A DNA stretch of 64,000 nt, taken from contig CAWDDB010000002.1 of NCBI GenBank assembly GCA_963800975.1, positions 124,001 to 188,000 on the forward strand, written 5' to 3'. The notes beneath the pieces are model-generated. The model had not been told where the DNA came from. It worked only from the letters and a program-made list of their open reading frames with translations, and made no database searches. Both the position numbers and the translations under genes were made by a program. The stretch is from JALYGY01 sp963800975 (GTDB lineage: Bacteria; Actinomycetota; Rubrobacteria; Rubrobacterales; Rubrobacteraceae). Positions 18,580 to 27,148 of the stretch are shown here, in pieces (within the stretch, counting starts at the first letter, position 1; the number at the start of each line of letters is the position of its first letter).

Positions 18580-19513
18580 CGGCTCCCCTCACACCGCCGA
18601 CGAGCGCCGAGAGGCCCGTGTTGGAGGCCCGTTGCTGGTCCTCGCGGTACTTCAGGACCGACCCGATGGTGGCCCGCACGATGGACTCGTCCAGCTCTTT
18701 GGCCCCGAGGGCGACGAGCGCCTCCGTCCAGTCGATGGTCTCGGCGACGCCGGGAGGCTTGTAGAGGTCCATCGTCCTGAGCTTCTCCACCGCCGCCGCG
18801 ATCTGCTTGGCGAGCCTCTCCTCGGCCTCGGGGACCCTGAGACGCACGATCTCGACCTCACGCTCGAAGCTGGGGTGCTCGATGTAGAAGTAGAGGCACC
18901 TCCGCTTGAGGGCGTCGTGCACCTCGCGCGTGCGGTTGGAGGTGAGGACCGCGATGGGCGGCCGGTTCGCCGCTATCGTGCCCAGCTCGGGGATCGTAAC
19001 CGCGAAGTCCGAGAGGATCTCGAGCAGGAACGCCTCGAACTCGTCGTCGGAGCGGTCCACCTCGTCTATGAGCAAGACCGGCGGGTTGGGGCCGCGGTGT
19101 TCGAGGGCCTGCAGGAGCGGCCGGCTAACCAGGAACTCGTGCGTGTAGAGGTCCCTCTCGACGTTCCGGGGGTCTTCCTCGGTGCCCAGCGCCTCGGCTG
19201 CTCTGATGTGCAGGAGCTGCCTCGCGTAGTCCCACTCGTAGACGGCCTGGTAGACGTCTATGCCCTCGTAGCACTGGAGGCGTATGAGGGGCGTGTCGAG
19301 TATGCGGGAGAGGACCTTGGCCACCTCTGTCTTGCCCACCCCGGCCTCGCCCTCGAGGAAGAGCGGCCGTCCGAGCTTGAGCGCGAGGAAGATCGCGGTG
19401 CTCAGCCCTTCGTCTGCCAGGTAGTCGTGCCGGCGGAGCCCGTCCTGCAGCTCCGTCGCACGAGAAACGCCGGAGGGCAATGCCCCCCGGCGTCGGTCCT
19501 GCGGCTCGGTCAA
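18572..19513 (-). CDS. coxD: CoxD-type MoxR AAA+ ATPase
   Basis: A 313-residue MoxR-family ATPase. Walker A is GEAGVGKT (residues 55-62), Walker B is LLIDEVD, and sensor/arginine-finger segments LTSNRTRE and ALKRRC follow. CoxD is a chaperone that partners CoxE and is needed for the Cu-S-Mo centre of CODH. It overlaps coxE and the upstream coxM-like gene by 4-8 bases, giving a tightly coupled coxSLM-coxDE set. Confidence 0.94.
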   Translation of the reverse strand: MTEPQDRRRGALPSGVSRATELQDGLRRHDYLADEGLSTAIFLALKLGRPLFLEGEAGVGKTEVAKVLSRILDTPLIRLQCYEGIDVYQAVYEWDYARQLLHIRAAEALGTEEDPRNVERDLYTHEFLVSRPLLQALEHRGPNPPVLLIDEVDRSDDEFEAFLLEILSDFAVTIPELGTIAANRPPIAVLTSNRTREVHDALKRRCLYFYIEHPSFEREVEIVRLRVPEAEERLAKQIAAAVEKLRTMDLYKPPGVAETIDWTEALVALGAKELDESIVRATIGSVLKYREDQQRASNTGLSALVGGVRGAGE

Positions 19514-20361
19514 CGGCTCATTGCCTCCTCGACGGCCCGCCGCGTGAGGACGCGGGCGAGGTGGCGCCGGTATTCGGCGGAGGCGGCGATGTCGGAGGCC
19601 GGGCTCGTGCCCTCGTCGGCGCTGCCCGTCGCCTCGGCCACGGCGTCGGTGCTCGCGCCGGAGAGGGCGCCCTCCGCGGCGGTGGCCCTCAAGGGCGTCG
19701 AGCCCATGTTGGTCAGCCCGATGCGGGCCGAGCCGATGGAGCCGTTGGAGCGCTCGACCACGGCGGCCGCGCCGACGACGGCCCAGTCCTGGGCGCGGCG
19801 GTTGAACTTCTTGTACGACCAGCCGGTGTCGCCCCCGAGCTTGGGCACCCGGATCTCGGTCAACACCTCGTCCGGCGCGAGGACCGTCTGCAGGTAGTCC
19901 TCGAAGAAGTCGCCGGCCGCGACGGTCCGCTCGCCGTCCGGGCCCTTTACGACGAAGGTGCCGTCCAGGGCAAGCAGGGCGCTCGGCAGGTCCGAGGCCG
20001 CATCGCCGTGCGAGATGGAACCCCCGATGGTGCCGCGGTGCCGCACCTGCGGGTCCCCGACTAGCGAGGCCGTGTAGGAGAGCAGGCCGCAGTGCTCCTG
20101 CAGGATCGGGTCGTTCTCGACCTCGCTGTGGCGGGTCATCGCGCCGATGGCGATGAGGTCGCCCTCGTCGCGCACGTACTTCAGGTCATCAAGACGCCCG
20201 AGGTCGACGAGGACCGCCGGGGCGGCGAGCCTGAGCTTCATTATGGGCAGAAGGCTGTGTCCGCCGGCGAGAAGCTTCGCCTCTTCGCCGTGCTGGCCGA
20301 GCAGGTCTATGGCGTGGTCGACCGACTCGGCGACCTCGTAATCGAAGGCCAGGGGGATCAT
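19510..20361 (-). CDS. CODH-like medium (FAD) subunit, form II set
   Basis: A 283-residue FAD-binding subunit of the molybdenum hydroxylase family. Flavin motifs AGGHSLLP and GTIGGSISHGD are intact. It is homologous to, but clearly diverged from, the form I coxM at 14642. It follows the broken form II large-subunit gene with a 4-base overlap and precedes coxD, so the order is S-L-M, the form II order. Confidence 0.93.
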   Translation of the reverse strand: MIPLAFDYEVAESVDHAIDLLGQHGEEAKLLAGGHSLLPIMKLRLAAPAVLVDLGRLDDLKYVRDEGDLIAIGAMTRHSEVENDPILQEHCGLLSYTASLVGDPQVRHRGTIGGSISHGDAASDLPSALLALDGTFVVKGPDGERTVAAGDFFEDYLQTVLAPDEVLTEIRVPKLGGDTGWSYKKFNRRAQDWAVVGAAAVVERSNGSIGSARIGLTNMGSTPLRATAAEGALSGASTDAVAEATGSADEGTSPASDIAASAEYRRHLARVLTRRAVEEAMSR

Positions 20362-22934
20362 GAGCCGCTACCTCCTTCCTGCTCGACGCTGTCGGTGGCC
20401 TGGGCCGGCCGACCGGAGAGGTCGGCGTCGCGCGAGCCGGCCTCGGCCCCTTGGCCCTGGGAGTCCTGAATAGCCTGCCACACCTTCCACGGCGAGGCCG
20501 GCATGTCCACGTGCGCGATGCCGTAGGGCGAGAGCGCGTCCACGATGGAGTTTATGACCGCCGGCGGGGACCCGATCGTACCCGCTTCGCCTATGCCCTT
20601 CACGCCCATGACGTTGGAGGGCGAAGGCGTCACCGTGCGCTCCAGCGTGTAGTTGGGCAGCTCTGGGGCGCCCGGGATCAGGTAGTCCACCATCGAGCCG
20701 GTCGTCAGGTTGCCGTCCTCGTCGTAGACGGCCTCCTCGTAGAGCGCCTGGGCGACGCCCTGCGCGATGCCGCCGTGCAGCTGGCCGTCCACGATGGTCG
20801 GGTTGATGATCGGGCCGCAGTCGTCGACCCCGAAGTAGTCCCGGATCCTGACGAACCCGGTCTCGGTGTCGACCTCTGTTACGCAGATGTGCGCCCCGAA
20901 CGGGAACGTGAAGTTCGGCGGGTCGAAGAATACCTCCTCGGAGAGCACCGGCTCCATCCCCTCGGGCAGGTTGTTCGCGAGAAATGCCGCCCCCGCAACG
21001 TCTGGCCATCGTGACGTTCTGGTCCGGCGAGCCGGCGACCGAAAAGCGCCCGCCCTCGAACTCTATGTCGCCCTCGGCCGCCTCGAGCATGTGCGCGGCT
21101 ATCTTCTTCGCCTTCTCCACGACCTTCTGGGCCGCCATGTGAACAGCGACGCCCCCAACAGGGAGGCTCCTGGAGCCGTAGGTGTCGCGGCCGTATGGGG
21201 CAATGGCCGTGTCGCCGTGCAGGACCTCGACGTCGTCCGGGGAGACGCCCGAGCGCGTCGGCCGCTATCTGCGACCAGCTCGTCACGTGGCCCTGGCCGT
21301 GGGGCGTCGTGCCCGTTATGACCTCCACCTTGCCGGAGGCCAGCATCTGGACCTTGGCGGTCTCCCATCCGGCGCCGCCGGCGCCGAGGGCCGCGAGAAC
21401 CTGGGAGGGCGCGAGGCCGCAGATCTCGGTGTACGTCGAGAACCCGATGCCGAGCTGGACGGGGTCGCCCGACTCGCGCCTGCGGCGCTGTTCCTCCCTC
21501 AAGCCCTCGTAGTCGGCGAGCTCGATCACGCGCTCCAACGTCCCCTGGTAGTTGCCCGAGTCGTACTGGATGGCGCCCGGGGTGTCGGTCGGCTCGTCGA
21601 ACGGCTCGTAGAAGTTGCGCCGCCTGACCTCGGCCGGGTCGAGCCCGGTCTCGTGGGCGAGGGCGTCCATGATGCGCTCGACGGCGAAGGCCGCCTCAGG
21701 CCTGCCCGCGCCGCGGTAGGCGTCGGTGGGGGTCAGGTTGGTGAAGACGCCGGTGCACTCGAAGGAGTAGGCGCCGAAGGTGTAGACGCCTGGGTACATG
21801 AAGGCCCCGAGCAGCGGGATACCGGCCGTGTTCAGGTGCAGGTAGGCGCCCATGTCCGCCAGTAGCTTGACCCGCATCCCGAGGATCTTGCCCTCGTTCG
21901 TGGCGGCCAGCTCGATGTTCTGGACCTGCCCGCGCCCGTGGATGGTGGCGAGGTAGTTCTCGGAGCGGTCCTCGATCCACTTGATGGGCACGCCCAGCTT
22001 GCGCGCCAGTACGAGCCCGATCACCTCTTCGGAGTACGCGTTTAGCTTGGAGCCGAATCCGCCGCCCACGTCTGGCGCCACGACCCTTAGCTTCTGCTCG
22101 GGCACCCCGCAATACGCGGAGAGGACGCTCTTGAGGATGTGCGGCACCTGCGTCGAGGAGAACACCGTGAAGCCGCCGTTGACGGGGTCGGGGTTGGCGA
22201 CCACGCCGCGCGTCTCGATCGCGTTGGGGATGAGGCGCGGCTGCAGGTAGCGCTCCTTGACGACGACGTCGGCCCTGGAGAAGGCATCCTCGATGTCCCC
22301 GTTGTCCAGGTTCCAGGTGTACGCCTCGTTGGTCCCGAAGTCTTCGTGAGCCAGCGGCGAGCCATCGGCCACCGCCTTCTCGAGGTCCGTCCCTACGGGA
22401 TCCAGGGGCTCGTAATCTACCTCGATGTACTCGAGGGCGTCCTGGGCCTTGTAGCGGTCGGTCGCCACCACTACGGCAACCGGCTCGCCGGAGAAGTTCA
22501 CCTCGCCGCGGGCGACGGGGTCGTGGTGCGGGACCTTGAGGTCCTCGTGCACGATCCAGGCGACGAAGGTGCGCTTGTTCTCGTCCGCCGCCGCCCCGTC
22601 CGCGTCATCGGCACCGCCGCTATCTTCCTGCGAGCGCTCGTCCAGGTTCAGGCTGTAGCCGGTGACGGCGCGCCGGGTTGTCCTGCAGGGCTCCCTCGTA
22701 CTCCTCGTGCAGGTCGTCGCCGGTGAAGACCGCGACGACGCCAGGCTGGTTTTTTGCCTCGGAAACGTCTATCGAGGTTATCTTCGCGTGGGCGAAGGGG
22801 CTGCGGAGGATCGTCGCGTGTAGCATCCCCGGCAGCTTGATGTTGTCCGTCCAGTTGGCCCTGCCCGTGACGAGGGCAGGATCCTCCTTGCGCAGGACGC
22901 CCCCGCCTACGTATCGTTCCGGTGCTTCGGTCAC
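20358..22934 (-). pseudogene. CODH-like large subunit, form II (AYRGAGR loop), interrupted by three frameshifts
   Basis: Homology to CoxL covers the whole span but in three pieces of frame. The start is GTG 22934 with GAGGAGG upstream. The active-site loop reads AYRGAGR, the form II/putative CODH signature lacking the Cu-binding cysteine, so CO oxidation is doubtful. Frame breaks: near 22667-22674 (a GC dinucleotide appears missing from a GCGC run), near 21248-21250 (one extra base in a CCC run) and near 21000 (one extra base). The net change is zero and the downstream frame (VFFDPPNFTFPFG to the C-terminus) is well conserved. Either a recent pseudogene or uncorrected sequencing errors; flanking S and M genes are intact. 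Confidence 0.85.
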
Positions 22935-22947
22935 TCTGCCTCCTCCT

Positions 22948-23433
22948 CTAGGACGCCCGCGCGGGCTGCTGGTTGGCGTGCGCCTGCGCCATCCGGACGG
23001 CCTTGATGATGTTCTCGTAGCCGGTGCAGCGGCAAAGGTTGCCCTCGAGACCCTCCCGGATCTCCTGCTCGTTCGCGTCCGGCTTCTCCTTGAGGAGGCT
23101 TATGGAGGCCATGATCATGCCGGGCGTGCAGTACCCGCACTGCAGCCCGTGCGCCTCGTGGAAGGCCTGCTGCATCGGGTGCCAGAGCCCGTTCTGCGTG
23201 ATGCCCCGCACGGTCGTGATCTCGTGCCCGTCGGCCTGCACCGCCAGTATCGTGCAAGACTTGACCGACTCGCCTTCCAGCAAGACCGTGCAAGCCCCGC
23301 AGTTCGTCGTGTTGCAACCCGAATGCACGCCCCCGATCCCAAGGTTCTCCCTGAGGTGATGGATCAGCAAAAGCCGCGGCTCTACCTCCGCGACGTGCGC
23401 GCTTCCGTCTACCGTCATCTGTATCCTGCGCAA
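22948..23433 (-). CDS. CODH-like small (2x[2Fe-2S]) subunit, form II set
   Basis: A 161-residue two-cluster iron-sulfur protein. The first cluster is GVHSGCNTTNCGACT...C; the second is LQCGYC...NLCRCTGY. TTG at 23433 is used because AAAGGAG lies 6 bases upstream; an in-frame ATG at 23418 is a weaker alternative. It is the first gene of the 15 kb minus-strand cox run and is divergent from the aldehyde dehydrogenase gene across a 579-base control region. Confidence 0.93.
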   Translation of the reverse strand: MRRIQMTVDGSAHVAEVEPRLLLIHHLRENLGIGGVHSGCNTTNCGACTVLLEGESVKSCTILAVQADGHEITTVRGITQNGLWHPMQQAFHEAHGLQCGYCTPGMIMASISLLKEKPDANEQEIREGLEGNLCRCTGYENIIKAVRMAQAHANQQPARAS

Positions 23434-24012
23434 CCCTGCTCCTTTCCCACGCTAGACCCCACAGCAGCGACCGCTACTGTGCAAGCTGCCCAGACTTCAC
23501 GCTCCGCGGTTACCCCCTCTGCATCCGTCAATGGAATCACAAGACGCCGACTTTTCCCCTTAGATACGGCGACTTCGTCCCTTTTTCCCCTTTCGCTCGG
23601 AGGTGCGGGCAGTGTAGCACAGGTGTTTTTCTTTGTGCACTTTGCCGGTTACGCGTGGACTCGGGTATGAAAGAGTTCAGTTTTGCAGAAGCGAGGGAAA
23701 GGTGGACTACATAAGGCGCAACTGTTAGATTGTTATAACAACTTCTGGAATACGAGGAGGTGGAATCCAGGAGCATGTAGGGGGCGCAACGCAAGGGCCG
23801 AGGGGAGACGGCCGTCGAGAGGATTCGGTCGGCGAGGCTGGATCCGGCCGGGACGAGAGAACGTACCTGGTCAGAGCTACCGAAAACCAACCCGGAAGGG
23901 GTGATTCTGGAGGGCACAGGCGCTTTTCGACGGTTGATCCGATGACCCCGCGGGCCGGCGTATGCATTCATGCATCTACAGGCATCGGGCTGGGGTCCAC
24001 GAAAGGAGTAGT
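23434..24012. promoter_or_regulatory. Divergent control region between form II cox genes and aldehyde dehydrogenase
   Basis: This 579-base stretch has no convincing gene. It is less GC-rich than its surroundings, especially 23560-23760. It contains a palindromic site at 23720-23743 shared with the alcohol dehydrogenase upstream region, and a long (~270-base) leader before the aldehyde dehydrogenase GTG. A small hairpin GCATTCATGC is at 23963-23972. Nothing else is recognisable. Confidence 0.6.
23720..23743 (+). promoter_or_regulatory. Palindromic operator-like site upstream of aldehyde dehydrogenase
   Basis: The core TTGTTATAACAA (23730-23741) is a perfect 12-bp palindrome. The wider 24-base window matches the site at 30475-30498 at 19 of 24 positions, and both are followed by TCTGG. 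It lies 270 bases before the gene start. It probably binds a dimeric regulator common to the alcohol and aldehyde dehydrogenase genes. Confidence 0.6.
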
Positions 24013-25500
24013 GTGGAGTTACAGGTAGAACCGAAGGTAAACGAGTTCGTGACCGGGCAGCACAAGCTGCTCATAGACGGCGAGTGGGTAGACTCGGCCT
24101 CTGGCAGAACCTTCGAGACCCTCAACCCCGCCACCGAGGAGAAGCTGGCGGACGTGGCCTGGGGCGAGGCCGAGGACATCGACCGGGCCGTTCGGGCTGC
24201 GCGCAGGGCGTTCGCCGACGATTCGCCGTGGCGCAAGATGAGCGCGTCCGCGCGAGGGCGCCTGATCTACAAGATCAGCGAGCTGATAGAGGACCACGCG
24301 GACGAGCTCGCGGCGCTAGAGGCGCTGGACAACGGCAAGCCGATGGCCGTGGCGAAGGCCGCCGACGTGGCCCTCGCGGCCGACCTGTTCCGCTACATGG
24401 CGGGCTGGCCGACCAAGATCGAGGGCAACACAATCCCGGTCTCCGCGGTGGTAACCGGCGGCGAGTTCCTGGGCATGACGCTCAAGGAGCCCGTCGGGGT
24501 CGTGGGCCAGATCATCCCCTGGAACTTCCCGCTCCTCATGGCCGCCTGGAAGCTAGGCCCCGTCCTGGCCGCCGGCTGCACCGTGGTCCTCAAGCCGGCC
24601 GAGCAGACGCCGCTCTCGGCGCTCAGGCTGGGCGAGCTGATGATGGAAGCCGGTGTGCCCGACGGCGTGGTCAACATCGTGACCGGCTTCGGCGAGGCGG
24701 GCGCCGCGCTTGCGGCCCACGACGGCGTCGACAAGGTCGCCTTCACCGGCTCGACCGAGGTCGGCAAGCTCATCGTCGAGGCCGCCTCGGGCAACCTCAA
24801 GAAGGTCTCTCTCGAGCTCGGCGGCAAGTCGCCCAACGTGGTCTTCAAGGACGCCGACATGGACCTCGCCATCCCCGGCGCGGCCAACGGCATCTTCTTC
24901 AACCACGGCCAGTGCTGCAACGCCGGCTCCAGGCTCTTCGTCGAGGCGGACGTCTACGACGAGGTCGTCGAGGGCGTGGCCGAGCAGGCCAGGAACATCA
25001 AGGTCGGCAGCGGCCTCGACCCCGAGACCAACATGGGCCCGCTGGTCTCCGACGAGCAGTTCGAGAAGGTGCTCGGGTACCTGGATCAGGGCCGCGAGGC
25101 CGGCGCCGAGGCGTACATCGGCGGCAGCCGGGTCGGTAATCGGGGCTACTTCGTGGAGCCCACGATCCTGACCAACACCTCGCCCGACATGTCCGTTATT
25201 CAGGAGGAGATCTTCGGCCCCGTGGTCGCGGCGATCCCGTTCGACGATCACGCGCAGGTCCTCCCGTTCGCCAACGACACGAACTACGGTCTGGCGGCCG
25301 GCGTCTTCACCCGCGACATCTCCAAGGCCTACAGGACGGCCAAGCGCCTGCGCGCGGGCACCGTCTGGGTGAACTGCTACCACGTCTTCGACGCGGCGAT
25401 GCCGTTCGGCGGCTACAAGGAGAGCGGCTGGGGCCGTGAGATGGGCCACAACGTTCTCGACAACTACCTGGAGACCAAGTCGGTCGTCACCGCCCTCTAG
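24013..25500 (+). CDS. NAD(P)+-dependent aldehyde dehydrogenase
   Basis: A 495-residue ALDH superfamily enzyme. The catalytic cysteine is Cys302 in NHGQCCNAGSR; the general-base glutamate is Glu268 in LELGGKSP; the cofactor loop FTGSTEVG is at 245-252. The pattern is closest to betaine/phenylacetaldehyde-type ALDHs; the substrate is unknown. GTG 24013 is chosen for the AAAGGAG 4 bases upstream; 17 extra codons upstream are possible but lack a ribosome site. A hairpin terminator follows. Sharing an operator-like site with the alcohol dehydrogenase at 30700 suggests it oxidises that enzyme's aldehyde product (inference). Confidence 0.94.
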   Translation: MELQVEPKVNEFVTGQHKLLIDGEWVDSASGRTFETLNPATEEKLADVAWGEAEDIDRAVRAARRAFADDSPWRKMSASARGRLIYKISELIEDHADELAALEALDNGKPMAVAKAADVALAADLFRYMAGWPTKIEGNTIPVSAVVTGGEFLGMTLKEPVGVVGQIIPWNFPLLMAAWKLGPVLAAGCTVVLKPAEQTPLSALRLGELMMEAGVPDGVVNIVTGFGEAGAALAAHDGVDKVAFTGSTEVGKLIVEAASGNLKKVSLELGGKSPNVVFKDADMDLAIPGAANGIFFNHGQCCNAGSRLFVEADVYDEVVEGVAEQARNIKVGSGLDPETNMGPLVSDEQFEKVLGYLDQGREAGAEAYIGGSRVGNRGYFVEPTILTNTSPDMSVIQEEIFGPVVAAIPFDDHAQVLPFANDTNYGLAAGVFTRDISKAYRTAKRLRAGTVWVNCYHVFDAAMPFGGYKESGWGREMGHNVLDNYLETKSVVTAL

Positions 25501-25533
25501 CGCGGGCAGCGAGACCGGAATCCGGGTAACGCG

Positions 25534-25559
25534 GAGCCCCGCCGTTGACGGCGGGGCTC
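25534..25559 (+). terminator. Rho-independent-type terminator after aldehyde dehydrogenase
   Basis: A 10-bp perfect stem GAGCCCCGCC / GGCGGGGCTC with a 6-base loop, followed by T-rich TTCTCG. It lies 34 bases after the stop. Confidence 0.8.
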
Positions 25560-25578
25560 TTCTCGTGAGGTCCAGGAA

Positions 25579-26262
25579 ATGAAGGTCGCGGAACTCTGGC
25601 GATACCCGGTCAAGTCGATGGCCGGGGAGCCACTACGGGCGGCCGATCTGACGCCCGAGGGCATCCCCGGCGACCGCGCCGTGTACGTCGTCGACCGGAG
25701 AGACACGATCGTCTCGGCCCGCACCAGGCCGCGCCTGCTCGCGTTCCCCGCGACGCTCGGTCCCGAAGGCGATCCCCTGGTATTCGGCCGGCGGTGGGAC
25801 TCCCCGGAGATAGCCCACGCCGTCACGCTCGCGGCGGGCGCCGACGCCCGCCTCGTGCGCCCCGACGGTTTCGAGCGCTTCGACATCCTGCCGCTGCTCG
25901 TCGCGACGGACGGAGCCATCGCGGCGCTCGGAGAGGACCGCCGCAGGCTTCGCCCCAACCTGATCGTCGAGGGGGTCGACGGTCTCTCGGAGCGCGACTG
26001 GCCTGGCAAGTATCTGCGGATCGGGGAGGCCGTCGTCGCGGTCCACAGTCTGCGCGAGCGCTGCGTCATAACGACCTTCGACCCGGACACGCTTGCCCAG
26101 GATCAGGGCGTGCTCCGGCGCATCTACCGCGACTTCGGCGGGAAGCTTGCGCTCAACTGCTGGGTCGTCGAGCCGGGGCGGGTCGAGACGGGCGACGCCG
26201 TCGAGCTGCTCGAAGCCTACAGGCACTCCGCGGCCCCGCCCCCCGGCGGACGTTACGCCTGA
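25579..26262 (+). CDS. MOSC domain protein with N-terminal beta-barrel domain
   Basis: A 227-residue protein. The N-terminal MOSC_N-type segment KVAELWRYPVKSMAGEPL and the MOSC part with the conserved cysteine (ERCVITTFDPDT) are clear. The family includes mARC/YcbX-type enzymes that hold the molybdenum cofactor and reduce N-hydroxylated compounds. The cysteine expected to ligate Mo is present. It begins the molybdenum-related group (HTH, molbindin, ModAB) that follows. Confidence 0.87.
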   Translation: MKVAELWRYPVKSMAGEPLRAADLTPEGIPGDRAVYVVDRRDTIVSARTRPRLLAFPATLGPEGDPLVFGRRWDSPEIAHAVTLAAGADARLVRPDGFERFDILPLLVATDGAIAALGEDRRRLRPNLIVEGVDGLSERDWPGKYLRIGEAVVAVHSLRERCVITTFDPDTLAQDQGVLRRIYRDFGGKLALNCWVVEPGRVETGDAVELLEAYRHSAAPPPGGRYA

Positions 26263-26353
26263 TCCCACACAGCAACCGGGCGCACCCCTAGGCAGTTCTG
26301 TAGAATCCTCGTGCGATCGGGCTAGCGCCGCAATACACCGAACGGAGGAGGTC

Positions 26354-26668
26354 TTGGACCCCAATTCGATGCTCGAGGGGCTGGCGCGATCGGCAGACTT
26401 GCGGCCCTTCAGAGAGCTGGTCGAGCGCATCGAGGCCTACGACCGCGACCACAGCAGCGATCTGATCCGCACGCTGCGGGTCTTCTTCGAGTCCAACGCC
26501 AACGCGAGCGAGGCGGCGGACCGGCTCTACCTGCACCGCAACAGTCTGCCCTACCGCCTGGCGCGCGTGCAGGAGCTTACTGGGCTAGACTTGAAGGACC
26601 ACCGGGCGCGGCTCGCGTTGCAGCTCGGTCTGCTGGCTAACACGACGAGAAGGAGCACCAAGGGATGA
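26354..26668 (+). CDS. Short PucR/CdaR-type helix-turn-helix protein
   Basis: A 104-residue protein equivalent to only the C-terminal HTH_30 domain of PucR/CdaR regulators (FESNANASEAADRLYLHRNSLPYRLARVQELTGLDL). The sensory GAF/PAS and GGDEF-like parts of full-length members are absent. TTG 26354 has GGAGGAGG directly upstream. It overlaps the molbindin ATG by 4 bases, so it may be a small DNA-binding regulator of molybdenum functions, perhaps using molbindin as its sensor (inference). The short length could instead mean a decayed regulator. Confidence 0.8.
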   Translation: MDPNSMLEGLARSADLRPFRELVERIEAYDRDHSSDLIRTLRVFFESNANASEAADRLYLHRNSLPYRLARVQELTGLDLKDHRARLALQLGLLANTTRRSTKG

Positions 26669-26883
26669 AGTTGAGCACCCGTAACCGGCTTCCCGGCACC
26701 ATAACGGAGATAGTCAAGGGCGAGGCCGCCGCGAAGGTCTCCCTACAGGTAGGCGACAACCACATGGTCGCCCTGATAACCACCGAGAGCGTCGAGGAAC
26801 TCGGCCTGGAGGTTGGCCAGCAGGTCACCGCCCTGGTCAAGGCCACCGACGTCATGGTCATGACCGACGAGGGCCTAGCCTAG
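26665..26883 (+). CDS. Molbindin (Mop/TOBE domain protein)
   Basis: A 72-residue single Mop domain: LSTRNRLPGTITEIVKGEA and EELGLEVGQQVTALVKATDVM are the two halves of the family signature. Molbindins assemble into hexamers that bind molybdate for storage or buffering. It is coupled to the HTH gene upstream and convergent with the modAB-type transporter gene. Confidence 0.93.
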   Translation: MKLSTRNRLPGTITEIVKGEAAAKVSLQVGDNHMVALITTESVEELGLEVGQQVTALVKATDVMVMTDEGLA

Positions 26884-26930
26884 AGCGCTCAGGCTGACGC
26901 CTTCGCGCGCACGCTCGCCTTCGGCAGGGT

Positions 26931-27145
26931 CGCTTCTCAGCACGCCGCCCCCTCGGCTTCGCCTCGAGGGGCGGCGCCTCAGCTTTCTGCTCTGGCAGAA
27001 GCCCTTTGCTGAAAGCGAGGCCAGCGAAGCTGGCCTAAGCGTGCTGACAAGCGAGGGCCAGCCGCGCTGGCCGATGCGTGCTGACAAGCGGAAGCCGGCG
27101 ACAAGTCGGGCGTAGCGTGCCGAAGCATCGGGCCCGAAGACTTCG
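26931..27145. repeat. Array of modular hairpin repeats (GCGTGCTGACAAGCG family)
   Basis: The 265 bases between molbindin and modAB hold no gene. The conserved 15-mer GCGTGCTGACAAGCG occurs at 27039-27053 and 27076-27090, with a near copy in inverse orientation at 26931-26945. Between copies are different hairpins: CCCTCGG..CGAGGGG (~26951-26973), GGCCAGC-GAA-GCTGGCC (27019-27035), GGCCAGC-CGC-GCTGGCC (27056-27072) and GCCCGAAGACTTCGGGC (27131-27147). The constant words alternate with variable stems, so this is a modular repeat and not a simple terminator. Confidence 0.75.
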
Positions 27146-27148
27146 GGC

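Noticed and set aside
23683..23904. Plus-strand small frame in the aldehyde dehydrogenase leader
   Set aside because: Arg/Gly-rich low-complexity product overlapping the palindromic site; better explained as untranslated leader.
26931..27145. CRISPR array
   Set aside because: The constant word is too short (15 bp), the spacing is irregular, the intervening segments are themselves hairpins, and no cas gene is present.
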